NCBI GenBank assembly: GCA_012519985.1
Contig: JAAYPC010000227.1
Location: forward strand, 1-51,801
DNA: 51,801 nt
From: Fibrobacter sp.
GTDB lineage: Bacteria; Fibrobacterota; Chitinivibrionia; Chitinivibrionales; Chitinispirillaceae
Reading direction: 5' to 3'
In this document: positions 8,366 to 17,333 of the stretch, in pieces
Numbering within the stretch: position 1 is the first letter of the stretch
How the letters are laid out: each line of letters starts with the position of its first letter
Program-made: the position numbers and the translations under genes
Notes under the pieces: generated by a model
What the model saw: the letters and a program-made list of their open reading frames with translations, nothing else
The model's database searches: none
Told to the model about the DNA's origin: nothing

Positions 8366-8380
8366 TTCTCAATTTGAGAA
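8366..8380. promoter_or_regulatory. Dyad TTCTCAA-T-TTGAGAA, possible activator (enhancer) site
   Basis: A perfect 7+1+7 bp dyad about 60 bp upstream of the -24 element and about 90-100 bp from the predicted start of transcription, which is where NtrC-family activators bind. A looser dyad, AACAT-N8-ATGTT, lies at 8350-8367 next to it. A related arrangement, TTCTCAA-N7-TTGTGAA at 9839-9859, sits upstream of the activator gene itself. Confidence 0.45.
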
Positions 8381-8397
8381 TTTTTACCAAGATGGGA

Positions 8398-8421
8398 ACA
8401 CCGGCTTTATTAAGCCGGTGT
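8398..8421 (-). terminator. Stem-loop at the end of the sigma-54 activator gene
   Basis: ACACCGGCTT-TATT-AAGCCGGTGT is a perfect 10 bp stem that overlaps the last codons and stop of the activator gene (stop at 8410-8412). No T-run follows on the minus strand, so it may stabilise the mRNA end or act as an imperfect terminator, and may not be a strong intrinsic one. Confidence 0.55.
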
Positions 8422-9753
8422 TTGTTGTTGTTGCTGGATCTTATCGATTTTACGATAAAGTGATGATAAAGAGATCCCCAGAGCATTACTGGTTTCGTAT
8501 TTATCACCGCCGAAATGTTTGAGAGCTAATAAAATGTGGTTTTTTTCGATTTCATCAAGATTCCAGACCTCGTTTGTCCTGGATGGCTCTTTGGTGAAAG
8601 TCTTCTCCATTCCTGGAAAATGCGACGTATCCAATTCATCGTCCTGGGCCAAAAGCAGTGCTCTTTCCAGCATATTTCTGAGTTCACGGATATTACCTGG
8701 CCACTGATATTCAGTCAACAGCTTAATTACCTTAGGGTTAACAGGCAATTTGGTATAACCGTAACTGGTCAGAATATGCTTTATTAATCCTGGCAAGTCT
8801 TCCTTGCGGTCGCGCAATGCGGGAAGGGTGATGGGGAATATACAGATTCGGTAATAAAGGTCTTTACGAAAACTACCGTTGTTGGAAGCTTCTGTTAAGT
8901 TGCGGTTAGTAGCACAGATCAGACGGAAATCACTGGTTCTGAGCCGATTTTCCCCGATTCGGCGATAAGATTTTTCCTCGATGGTTTTAAGCAGTTGTGC
9001 CTGGACCTCCGGGTCCATATCACCGATTTCATCCAGAAACAGTGTCCCGCCATCGACGACTTCAATCAACCCTGCTCTATCTCTGATAGCGGAGGTGAAA
9101 GCGCCTTTTGCATGACCAAAAAGTTCGCTTCTCAGAAGCTCCCCCTTGAGACTGGAGCAGTTGACTTCCACAAAAGCCTCATTTCTCCGGCTGCTGTGAT
9201 CGTGAATCCAGCGGGCCAGTACTCCTTTTCCGGTTCCGGTTTCACCATGTAACAGAACAACAGTGTTATTCATTGCCGCCACATTTGCGTATTGGACCAC
9301 TTTCTCTATTATGCTGCTTTCTCCAAAAAAGGGCTCACTTTTATGGGGGGCAAGCCTCTGATAAATGGAATCCCGTCTACGCAGTTCCTCAACTTCGAGA
9401 CCTTTTTTTAGGCTGATGGCCAGATCATCCATGTTTACCGGTTTGGTCAAAAAGTTGTAGGCCCCGTACTTCATTGCTCGCACGGCAGTGGGGATGTCGC
9501 TTACTCCGGTGATGACAATGATTGCCAGATGTTCATGACTAGAATGCAACTCTGAAATCCAATCGATTGCGTTCCCGTCTGGCAATTTTAAGTCGAGCAG
9601 AATCGCATCGAACTGTTCTGAGGCGATCAGTTTCTTTGCTTCTCGGAGGCATTTTGCCGTTTCAATGGAATAGCCTCCCTTAGTTAAGTAGCGAGTGTAG
9701 CCAAATAGAGTGGCTTCCTCGTCATCTACAAGTAGAATGCGTGGTGTTTTCAT
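8410..9753 (-). CDS. Sigma-54-dependent response regulator (NtrC family)
   Basis: A 447-residue three-domain activator. The receiver domain (1-120) has the acidic pair D10/D11, phosphoacceptor Asp54 (LLDLKLPDG), Thr82 and Lys104. The AAA+ domain has Walker A GETGTGKG at 170-177, Walker B GGTLFLDEIGD with Asp241/Glu242, and the sigma-54 contact loop at 217-222, which reads GAFTSA instead of GAFTGA. A Fis-type helix-turn-helix covers about 400-438, followed by five Gln. No histidine kinase gene is adjacent, so it is an orphan regulator; its upstream neighbour on the same strand is a Ser/Thr kinase. The likely target is the two-gene unit directly downstream, which has a sigma-54 promoter. Confidence 0.95.
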   Translation of the reverse strand: MKTPRILLVDDEEATLFGYTRYLTKGGYSIETAKCLREAKKLIASEQFDAILLDLKLPDGNAIDWISELHSSHEHLAIIVITGVSDIPTAVRAMKYGAYNFLTKPVNMDDLAISLKKGLEVEELRRRDSIYQRLAPHKSEPFFGESSIIEKVVQYANVAAMNNTVVLLHGETGTGKGVLARWIHDHSSRRNEAFVEVNCSSLKGELLRSELFGHAKGAFTSAIRDRAGLIEVVDGGTLFLDEIGDMDPEVQAQLLKTIEEKSYRRIGENRLRTSDFRLICATNRNLTEASNNGSFRKDLYYRICIFPITLPALRDRKEDLPGLIKHILTSYGYTKLPVNPKVIKLLTEYQWPGNIRELRNMLERALLLAQDDELDTSHFPGMEKTFTKEPSRTNEVWNLDEIEKNHILLALKHFGGDKYETSNALGISLSSLYRKIDKIQQQQQTPA

Positions 9754-9965
9754 GTTTTCTCCCTGCTTGCTATATGACAGTTGCCGGGAAAGATGAGAAT
9801 GGGAATTTTATAAAAATACTTTCACGATTATTAAGCAGTTCTCAAAAATAATTTGTGAACCAGCTTAAGCCTCTTTAAAAAGTAGCAAAAATGGTGACCT
9901 GAACCCGTTTTGTGGTTTAGTTTCGCAACAAAGGCATGATTTATAATGGGTTACCGATATTCTTC

Positions 9966-11678
9966 CTATTCTGAAAATTGCAATATTTTTTTCTCTGCCT
10001 CTTCACAATCAGAAGAATTTGCCTCCCCATTGCAAAACTTATCCAGAAATGAACCCCATGCTTTTAAACAGATCTGCTTGTTATCTCTATTTGGTTTCAT
10101 TAAGAATCTGGCTTCGCTGATACGAGCCTTCTGCAAATCAATAGTCTTTAGTGTATGAACAGAATTGTCAAGCGAGCCTGCAGTTTCCAATGCCTCGATT
10201 GCTTCCTGGTAACGTTTAAGTCGCGAGAAAAGCTTACTGCGCAAAAGGTGAAAACTGGAATTGTTTGAATGTGAGTTCAGTGATATTTTTAAGGCTTTTT
10301 CCAGCTCATTTTTATTCAGATACATTTGCAACAGATTAAAATTTACAGTCTCCAGTTGGTGGCTGTTGAGTTTATCCCTGGCAAGGGTTTCAAAGAGAGA
10401 GAGCGCAAGGTCGTACTCCTTCTTCTCAAATGCCTTACAAGCCCTTTCATATTGGGAAGGTTGAGGGGATGGAGGTGGTGTAGTTTTGGTGGTCTTGAGG
10501 GCTGGTGTTGGCTGTTTGTCTGTTGTTTGTGGTACAGTTTTTAAAGTGTCAACTTTTACCGGTTCATAAACTTGCGCTTCAGGCTTTTTTTCTTTTTTTA
10601 AATTAGTTAAAAAGTATGAAACGCCTAGAACAGAAAGTATTGCCACCAGAATCCATGTAAGTTTACCTTTACGAATTTTCCTTTTTATGCTTATTTTGGT
10701 GGTTGTAGGGGTGTGGGGGTTTTTCAGAAAGTCCCTTACAACCTGTTCAGGAGACTGATTGGTGAATTTGCGAAGGACATTCATCAATTCCTGATCAAAA
10801 TCATCTGCACTGAAGTATCTACGATTCTTATCAAGACTTAAGCTCTTTTCCACGATATTGCAGAGTTGTTTTGGTATTGGCAAACCGGTGCTTTCAAGGG
10901 GAAGAAAATGTCCTTTAGTTTTTTTCTGAATCAATTCTGCCAATAGTTTTTGTGGGAAGGTTTTTACCCCTGTTATCATTTCATAAAGTACCGAACCCAG
11001 TGAGTACACATCAGATCTTTGATCCAGTTTTTCACCATTAAGTTGTTCAGGGCTCAAGTAGGCAAAAGTACCCATTACTTTTGTGCCGACAGTATGCAGG
11101 CTGGCTTCACTTGGTCGGGCAATTCCGAAATCGGCAAGTTTGACCTTGCCCTGGGAGGTGATAAGTATATTTGCCGGTTTAATATCTCTGTGTATCAAGC
11201 CGTCATAAACTTTGCCATACAGAGTCATGTCACGGTTATAGGCATATTGTAATGCGGTGCAGACGAAATGACAAACGGAGATAGAGAATATTATAGGAAG
11301 TCTGGTGTGACGCTCGATCAGTTCTTTGAGTGAGGGGCCGTCCACATATTCCATTTCGATATACGGAATAGAATTCCAATGCCCCATGCCGTATATTTCC
11401 ACGATATTATCATGTCGCAGATTTGCTGAAATTTTGCCTTCTGTTTCAAGACGCCCCCGTGATTCATCATTAAAACCAGGTTTGAGAATTTTTATGGCCC
11501 TGACCATTTCCAATTGCTCATGCCATACTTTATAAACGTTAGCCATTCCACCGGCAGCAATAAGAGAAACGACCCTGCAATGGCCTAAACGGTCGCCCTC
11601 ATGAAGCATCTGGTCCAAGATTGCCGGATCGGAAATAATGGACAGCTTCCGATTGGAATCGATTCTGGTAGTGCTCAT
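9966..11678 (-). CDS. Membrane Ser/Thr protein kinase (PknB-like) with TPR-like extracytoplasmic part
   Basis: A 570-residue bacterial Hanks-type kinase. The kinase domain (about 30-310) has the glycine loop AAGGMANVYKV, Lys63 in AIKIL, HRDIKPANIL with Asp165, Lys167 and Asn170, DFG at 183-185, and GTFAYLSPEQ (APE equivalent). A basic stretch then leads into one membrane helix at about 341-359 (WILVAILSVLGVSYFLTNL). A Thr/Pro/Lys-rich linker (about 375-410) and a helical region with TPR-like repeats (about 410-560) follow, probably outside the membrane. All catalytic residues are present. It lies 212 bp upstream of the sigma-54 activator on the same strand; whether they work together is not shown. 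Confidence 0.93.
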   Translation of the reverse strand: MSTTRIDSNRKLSIISDPAILDQMLHEGDRLGHCRVVSLIAAGGMANVYKVWHEQLEMVRAIKILKPGFNDESRGRLETEGKISANLRHDNIVEIYGMGHWNSIPYIEMEYVDGPSLKELIERHTRLPIIFSISVCHFVCTALQYAYNRDMTLYGKVYDGLIHRDIKPANILITSQGKVKLADFGIARPSEASLHTVGTKVMGTFAYLSPEQLNGEKLDQRSDVYSLGSVLYEMITGVKTFPQKLLAELIQKKTKGHFLPLESTGLPIPKQLCNIVEKSLSLDKNRRYFSADDFDQELMNVLRKFTNQSPEQVVRDFLKNPHTPTTTKISIKRKIRKGKLTWILVAILSVLGVSYFLTNLKKEKKPEAQVYEPVKVDTLKTVPQTTDKQPTPALKTTKTTPPPSPQPSQYERACKAFEKKEYDLALSLFETLARDKLNSHQLETVNFNLLQMYLNKNELEKALKISLNSHSNNSSFHLLRSKLFSRLKRYQEAIEALETAGSLDNSVHTLKTIDLQKARISEARFLMKPNRDNKQICLKAWGSFLDKFCNGEANSSDCEEAEKKILQFSE

Positions 11679-12061
11679 ACTTCGTTTTTTCGATTAACGT
11701 TCAACATCTGGTGTCTGTCTTAAAACTTCCTTCCTCTGCGATTAGCTGCAACCAGGTTATCTGAGGAGCTATCATAGCATAATTTCGATTATAGCTGCTT
11801 TGGTTTTTTAAGGGGCTTTTTCCTCTATATTCTCATAAAGGATCGTTTTCGTACAGATACTATTTTACTGTATAGAAATTCAAAATAGTACATTGTAACA
11901 CAACTGTTTATAAAAAATGAAGAAAAAGAAAGAAGAATTCTAATTTTTTCCAAAAATGGCGGGTAATATTTTGGTTTTTGCTTCCGGGCGGGTTTTATTT
12001 TTATCCCACCCGAGCGATTGCACATTAATTTTGCGACGCTGAGATTAAATGAAGGGATCCT
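11679..12061. other. Divergent intergenic region between the kinase and aspS
   Basis: About 380 bp, AT-rich, with no convincing small gene. A stem with one mismatch (GGGCGGG paired with CCCACCC) lies at about 11986-12011, roughly 50 bp before the aspS start, and could be part of its leader. AGGGATCC before the ATG at 12062 serves as ribosome binding site. No confident promoter was picked. Confidence 0.5.
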
Positions 12062-13852
12062 ATGAGTGAATCACAAAGTTGGCGCCGGACTCATACCTGT
12101 GGTGAATTAACTGCAAAAGAAGTAGGTAAAACAGTAATCCTTAATGGTTGGGTTCATAACTGGCGTAATCATGGCGGCATTATTTTTATCGATTTGCGGG
12201 ATAGATATGGAATAACTCAGATCGTTTTTAGCCCTGATGCTGATAAAAAAGTTGAAGAACAGGCATCTTCTCTGAGGCATGAATTTGTTATTTCTGTGAC
12301 AGGAACCGTACAATTGCGACCTGAAAATATGGCTAACCCGCGGATGGTTACAGGACAAATTGAAGTTGCTGCATCCGGTTTGAGAATTCTCAATGATTCC
12401 TGCACTCCTCCTTTACATATCAATGCTCCGGAAGCATCAGAATCGGAGGAATTACGTTATCGCTTTCGCTATCTGGATCTGCGCCGACCAGCTATGCAGC
12501 ATAATATCCTTTTTCGTCACCGGGTCACCGCTGAAGTCCGTAAATACTTGTGGAATAATGAATTTACAGAGATAGAGACCCCTATCCTGATGAAGAGCAC
12601 TCCTGAAGGGGCAAGGGATTTTTTGGTGCCAAGCCGACTGAATAAAGGAAAATTTTACGCATTGCCACAATCCCCTCAGACCTATAAACAGATTCTGATG
12701 GTAGCAGGTTTTGATCGTTATTTCCAGATTGCCCGTTGTTTTCGGGATGAAGACCTGCGGGCAGACCGTCAGCCCGAGTTTACCCAGATCGATGCCGAAC
12801 TCTCCTTTATTTCTGAAGAAGATATTTTTACCATTTTCGAAGGGATGATGGTCACACTTTTTAGAAACTGTCTGGGAAAAGAATTGACTACCCCGTTTCC
12901 CAGAATGAGTTATAAAACCGCATTTCATACCTACGGAACAGACAAACCTGATCTTCGTTTCGGCTTGCCTATTCAGGATGTGACTGAAATTTTTAAAGCA
13001 TCTGATTTTAAAGTTTTCAGCTCAGTTATTGAATCAAAGGGATACATCGCTGCTATAGCAGCAACCGGCTTTGGTGATTTAACCAGAAAAAACATAGATG
13101 CTTTGAGCGCACATGTGGCCAAGTATGGTGCTAAAGGCCTGGTTTGGCTGAGAGTTACTGAAAATGGCCTGGAGGGGCCATCAAGAAAGTTTCTCTCTGA
13201 AACCGAAGCCGATTCGCTTCTGAATAAAACAACTGCCAAAGTGGGTGATATGCTCTTTTTAATTGCCGCATCCGAAAAGATCTGCTTTACCTCTTTGGGA
13301 CAATTGCGTTTAGAATTATCTAAATTGAAAAATCTTGCTGATCCTGATGTCTATAGCTTTTTATGGGTTACTGAATTTCCTCTTTTTGAATATAGTGAGG
13401 AGGAAAATCGTTATGTTTCGGTACATCATCCTTTTACTGCACCGCTGGAATCCGATGTTATTGTTTTAAACAGTCCAGAGTATTTTAAAGCCAGGGCCAG
13501 AGCATATGATCTGGTTTTAAATGGCTTTGAACTGGGTGGTGGAAGTATTCGTATTCATAGAAAAGAGATCCAGCAGAGGGTTTTTCAATTATTGGGGATA
13601 AGCAGTGAGGAAGCAGAAAACAAATTCGGTTTTCTTCTTAAAGCCTTAAGCTATGGGGCACCTCCTCATGGTGGAATCGCTTTTGGTCTTGATAGAATTG
13701 TTATGCTGATGCTTAAATTAGATAGTATAAGAGATACAATTCCTTTTCCCAAAACAACAACCGGTATTTCACTGATGGATAATGCTCCAGACAGGGTTTC
13801 AGTGGAGCAATTGCGGGATTTAGGGATAACAGTTGAGGGTGAGGATATCTGA
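12062..13852 (+). CDS. aspS: Aspartyl-tRNA synthetase, bacterial type
   Basis: A class II synthetase of 596 residues, the normal bacterial length including the GAD insertion. The N-terminal OB-fold reads the anticodon (GWVHNWRNHGGIIFIDLRD). Motif 2 is seen as FRDEDLRADRQPEFTQID and motif 3 as GGIAFGLDRIVML. YRYLDLRRP and TPEGARDFLVPSR are typical of the catalytic domain. Position 37, equivalent to Leu30 of the E. coli enzyme, is His. His here is the hallmark reported for non-discriminating bacterial AspRS (Pseudomonas aeruginosa His31), which also charges tRNA-Asn. The enzyme may therefore depend on GatCAB for Asn-tRNA; that step is inference. Confidence 0.97.
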   Translation: MSESQSWRRTHTCGELTAKEVGKTVILNGWVHNWRNHGGIIFIDLRDRYGITQIVFSPDADKKVEEQASSLRHEFVISVTGTVQLRPENMANPRMVTGQIEVAASGLRILNDSCTPPLHINAPEASESEELRYRFRYLDLRRPAMQHNILFRHRVTAEVRKYLWNNEFTEIETPILMKSTPEGARDFLVPSRLNKGKFYALPQSPQTYKQILMVAGFDRYFQIARCFRDEDLRADRQPEFTQIDAELSFISEEDIFTIFEGMMVTLFRNCLGKELTTPFPRMSYKTAFHTYGTDKPDLRFGLPIQDVTEIFKASDFKVFSSVIESKGYIAAIAATGFGDLTRKNIDALSAHVAKYGAKGLVWLRVTENGLEGPSRKFLSETEADSLLNKTTAKVGDMLFLIAASEKICFTSLGQLRLELSKLKNLADPDVYSFLWVTEFPLFEYSEEENRYVSVHHPFTAPLESDVIVLNSPEYFKARARAYDLVLNGFELGGGSIRIHRKEIQQRVFQLLGISSEEAENKFGFLLKALSYGAPPHGGIAFGLDRIVMLMLKLDSIRDTIPFPKTTTGISLMDNAPDRVSVEQLRDLGITVEGEDI

Positions 13853-13971
13853 AACTGATCGTGGTGTTTTTATAGTAACCGTTTTTTAGTTGATTTAATG
13901 AATATGGGAAACTATTATATTAGTTTGTCTTGACCAGTCATCTATTTATACGATAAAATACGGAGGTTGTA

Positions 13972-14217
13972 ATGCTCAAAATTCGCAAACTTACCAGCAT
14001 AATGGTTATAACTGGTGCCATGCTGATATCTGGTGGAATTTTCGGATGTTCTACTACTCAAAAACCCAGCAGTGAAGAGACTGGTAAACTTGAAGAAGCC
14101 CGGGCTGCTGCCGAAAGTGCTGAGCGTAAGCTTTCTGAACTAAGACAGGAACGGATGCGGCTTGAACAGGAACTCCAGAATAAAACATCGAGTGATGAGG
14201 TTCCTGCCGAAGAATGA
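13972..14217 (+). CDS. Small Lpp-like coiled-coil lipoprotein
   Basis: An 81-residue protein with a lipoprotein signal (basic start, hydrophobic core, then GGIFG before Cys26). The mature part is 56 residues, close to the 58 of Braun's lipoprotein, and is highly charged and heptad-like (LEEARAAAESAERKLSELRQ), predicting a coiled coil. Unlike E. coli Lpp it ends in EVPAEE with no C-terminal Lys, so cross-linking to peptidoglycan in the Lpp manner is not expected. The ribosome binding site GGAGG at 13962-13966 is strong. It precedes the exported protein at 14268 by 50 bp. Outer-membrane location is likely but not certain. Confidence 0.8.
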   Translation: MLKIRKLTSIMVITGAMLISGGIFGCSTTQKPSSEETGKLEEARAAAESAERKLSELRQERMRLEQELQNKTSSDEVPAEE

Positions 14218-14267
14218 TTGGCAGATAGGTTCAACCGTTTCTGACTTGGACATTATCGGGAGCATTT

Positions 14268-14867
14268 ATGCGTGATTTGTCCAGTTATTGTGCACTATTA
14301 TTGGTATGGTTAGCACAAGTTACAGTTGCTCAATTCAATTCTGAACAATATAAGAGTGAACTCTTTCATGTCCAAAAATCTCTTATGGATATCCGGGTTC
14401 AGATAGCTGTAGAAAAAAAGCAGATAGAAGAGCTTAAAAAGGGAATCGCAGCTTTTTATGAAAAAAATGCCCGATTTAACTCTGAATCTGGATTTTCAGG
14501 AGATGATGTTGAAGCGGCTCTGTATGAGATAAGCGATCTGCCTGTGGAACAAAAAAAATTAATTCAAACTCAGAGTAGCTTTGAAAAGATTGCTTCATTT
14601 CTGAATATGGCTCAAGGCGCAGGTGATCTGAAGGCCAGTAAAGCGGCAGATTATAGTTTTGTTGCTATTAATGAAACGTTTTTAAATACTGCCAGATCAG
14701 TGTACAAAAATTCTAACCTCTTCCCTTACATATATTTTAATAAGAAACCGACATTTTCAAACTGTTATAGAAATCAAAAGAGGATCGGATCGACTATTCA
14801 ACCATTTAGACTCTCTATTTTCAAGCCAGCTGCTGATTATTCCAATAATAAAGCAGATAAGTTATAG
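14268..14867 (+). CDS. Exported coiled-coil protein, unknown function
   Basis: A 199-residue protein that I do not recognise. It begins with a likely signal peptide (hydrophobic stretch CALLLVWLAQVTVA, with cleavage before QFNSE). Residues about 28-65 are a charged helix of coiled-coil type (VEKKQIEELKKGI). The C-terminal third is basic and less regular. GGGAG upstream of the ATG is the ribosome binding site. It lies between the Lpp-like lipoprotein and the 7TM-HD gene on the same strand, so a role in the cell envelope is possible but only by position. Confidence 0.65.
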   Translation: MRDLSSYCALLLVWLAQVTVAQFNSEQYKSELFHVQKSLMDIRVQIAVEKKQIEELKKGIAAFYEKNARFNSESGFSGDDVEAALYEISDLPVEQKKLIQTQSSFEKIASFLNMAQGAGDLKASKAADYSFVAINETFLNTARSVYKNSNLFPYIYFNKKPTFSNCYRNQKRIGSTIQPFRLSIFKPAADYSNNKADKL

Positions 14868-14984
14868 CACGCATCGGAGATGGTTTAGCGATAAAAATGA
14901 GTTTGTCATCATTGTAATGATTTAACGAGTGTTTCCAGAAATGATCATATTTAGTCCTGTTACTGCATTTTTCAGAGAGGATAA

Positions 14985-17333
14985 TTGAGATTTTCCTCCA
15001 TGAATAAACGAACAATACAAAATCATTTTAAAACTGATTCATTCAGTTTTATACGAATCTGGAATAAATTTCAAAGTCGTATGCCCTCCTTTTTTTCTAC
15101 TCCTTTTTTCATTCTGATATCTACATTGTTTGTTGTGGCACTGCTTTTCCCTTACACAGAGACCGTGCCCTCGTTTGTTTTACCTAAAATCGGTGAAGCT
15201 TCTCGGGAAACTATTATTGCTCCTTTTACCTTTGATATTGTAAGGACTCCAGATGAACTGGAGAGGGAGAAGAAAAAAGCAAGAGATCAGGTACTATTGG
15301 TTTTTGATTTTGACAGCAATGTCAAATCGCAGGTACAGGCTCGTTTTGAGGAAATTCAGAACAGTCTGAACAGACTTTTTATGACTGACACTGCAGATCT
15401 GGCATGGATGACCATATACAATTCATTGTCAAAGAAGTTGTCTGAAAACACCCTCAAGCAACTTTTGATCAGACCGGAGCTTCTTCAAATTGCGTCAGAG
15501 CAGTCTCAGGAAATCCTGGAAAAAAGAATAAGCTCTGTACTTCTGGTCCAATCCGCAGATCAGTTGCAGAAACTGCGGGGACGCTATAATACCGCTTTTA
15601 ATAATTATCAGGTGTATGATTTACAATTTATTACCCTGCGCCGCGATTCAGTGGAAATGATTATTGGTACACAGGATTTATCGGTAAAGGAAATCGCACT
15701 GGAAAATGCTATAAGCCGCCTGAAAGTAGAGCGTAAACTGGATGCAGCCGCTCTGAATTCAATTTATGAGTTGCTTCTACGGTGTATAAATCCCAATGTG
15801 TTAATAAACGAAAAAGAGACTTCGCTACGGAGAAATAAAGCTTCAGATGAAGTCCCTGAAATACTGGGAAAAGTCATAAAAGATACCGAAATAGTGCGCA
15901 AGCATCAGGAAGTAACAGCGGAAATCATTCAAAAACTTCGTTCCATGCAAATAGTGCTGGATAAAATGGGCGATGGGCAGGAGAAACGAAAGGTCGCTGC
16001 AGAAAATGTAGGAAAATTGTTATTAAGTCTTTTACCACTTTTATTTGCTGCTGTTTATATCAAAAAATTTGAGCCTAGATTGATGAAAAACAACCACCAT
16101 CTTCTGGCTCTGGCTATGCTTTTATGTATTCAGGTCGCAATTTTAAGAGCGGGATTAGCTTTATCACCAAAGTTTTTCACCGGCTCAGTTGAGATGCCTT
16201 ATTTTGTTCCGGAATATATTATTCCTGTCTCAATCAGCTCACTTTTAGCCGCGATTCTCTTTGGAATCAATTTAAGTTTGATTCTAACCCTTTTTACCAG
16301 TAGTTTCTTTGGGGTATTGATGGGTTTTAATCACTTTTTCTTTATCTACTCTTTATTGGGTGGAATTGTTGCCGGGTTGTTTGGAAGTAATGTACGGTAC
16401 CGACTTCATTTTTTTAAAGTAATTGCCCCTGTGGGTATGATCAATATCATTCTCATTACACTTTGGCATTTAATTGGTTTGAAATTTACGGTTCTTTCTT
16501 TGGTACAGAATTACATTCTGTCTCTGAGTGGTGTGGTAATCTCTGTGCTGTTTGCAATGTTTTTAACACCCGTATTTGAGCGGCTTTTTGATATCACTAC
16601 TGATATGACACTGGTTGAATTATCGGATATGAATCACCCGATTCTGAAACGACTTTCCATTGAAGCTGCAGGTACATATAATCATTGTGTACTGGTGGGC
16701 AATCTGGCAGAATCTGCAGCTTTAAAAATCGGAGCAAACGCTCTTTTAGCCAGAGTCGCCTCCTATTACCATGATATCGGAAAAATTGCCAAAGCAGATT
16801 ATTTTGTGGAAAACTGTCTGACTTTAGATAAAAGCAGGCACACAGGACTGGATCCTGCAACCAGTGCGGCAATAATTCTGGGACATGTAAAAGATGGACT
16901 GGAACTGGCTAAAAAAAATAAATTGCCCAAAGTGATTCAGGATGTAATAATTCAACACCATGGAAATAGCACGATGTCTTTTTTCTATGAGAAGGCATTG
17001 GAGAAGCATTCAGAGGGTGAGGTCAAAGAACAGGATTTCAGGTATCCCGGACCGGTTCCACAGACCCCGGAAGCTGCAATTATAATGTTGGCAGATTCAG
17101 TGGAAGCAGCAGCAAGGAGTCTGGGGAGCAGTTCACCGGAATTATTAAAAGAACTAGTGAAAAAAATCATAAAAGATAAATTTATCGCTTCTCAGTTGGA
17201 TCAAAGCGATCTCACTTTACGGGATCTGGATGAAATAGTAGAAGGGTTTATGCCTGTATTAAAGGGAATATTTCACTCCAGAATCGAGTATCCCTCACGT
17301 GAAAAGGAGCATAAGGGTGTCAAAACAGAATAA
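14985..17333 (+). CDS. 7TM-HD family phosphohydrolase (PgpH-like c-di-AMP phosphodiesterase)
   Basis: A 782-residue membrane protein with the PgpH layout: one N-terminal membrane helix, a long extracytoplasmic 7TMR-HD region (about 60-340), a block of about seven membrane helices (about 345-525) and a cytoplasmic HD domain. Metal ligands are His567 (TYNHCVLVGNL), His596/Asp597 (YYHDIGK) and His658/His659 (QHHGNS), so the active site is complete. PgpH proteins cleave cyclic di-AMP; that activity is inferred by family. The start is a TTG at 14985, with GAGAGG 4 bp upstream; an internal ATG at 15000 has no such site. It overlaps the next gene by 17 bp. Confidence 0.9.
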   Translation: MRFSSMNKRTIQNHFKTDSFSFIRIWNKFQSRMPSFFSTPFFILISTLFVVALLFPYTETVPSFVLPKIGEASRETIIAPFTFDIVRTPDELEREKKKARDQVLLVFDFDSNVKSQVQARFEEIQNSLNRLFMTDTADLAWMTIYNSLSKKLSENTLKQLLIRPELLQIASEQSQEILEKRISSVLLVQSADQLQKLRGRYNTAFNNYQVYDLQFITLRRDSVEMIIGTQDLSVKEIALENAISRLKVERKLDAAALNSIYELLLRCINPNVLINEKETSLRRNKASDEVPEILGKVIKDTEIVRKHQEVTAEIIQKLRSMQIVLDKMGDGQEKRKVAAENVGKLLLSLLPLLFAAVYIKKFEPRLMKNNHHLLALAMLLCIQVAILRAGLALSPKFFTGSVEMPYFVPEYIIPVSISSLLAAILFGINLSLILTLFTSSFFGVLMGFNHFFFIYSLLGGIVAGLFGSNVRYRLHFFKVIAPVGMINIILITLWHLIGLKFTVLSLVQNYILSLSGVVISVLFAMFLTPVFERLFDITTDMTLVELSDMNHPILKRLSIEAAGTYNHCVLVGNLAESAALKIGANALLARVASYYHDIGKIAKADYFVENCLTLDKSRHTGLDPATSAAIILGHVKDGLELAKKNKLPKVIQDVIIQHHGNSTMSFFYEKALEKHSEGEVKEQDFRYPGPVPQTPEAAIIMLADSVEAAARSLGSSSPELLKELVKKIIKDKFIASQLDQSDLTLRDLDEIVEGFMPVLKGIFHSRIEYPSREKEHKGVKTE

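Noticed and set aside
9893..9908. Second sigma-54 site upstream of the activator gene
   Set aside because: The minus-strand GGTCACC...TTGCT has GG-N11-GC instead of N10 and a poor -24 element.
11825..12025. 66-codon minus-strand frame between kinase and aspS
   Set aside because: Composition is AT-driven (F, I, K rich), the start has no ribosome binding site, and it would overlap the divergent promoter area.
13930..13959. Promoter TTGACC-18-TAAAAT before the Lpp-like gene
   Set aside because: Transcription would start at about 13966, leaving the GGAGG ribosome binding site (13962-13966) outside the mRNA. The elements look good but do not fit the start.
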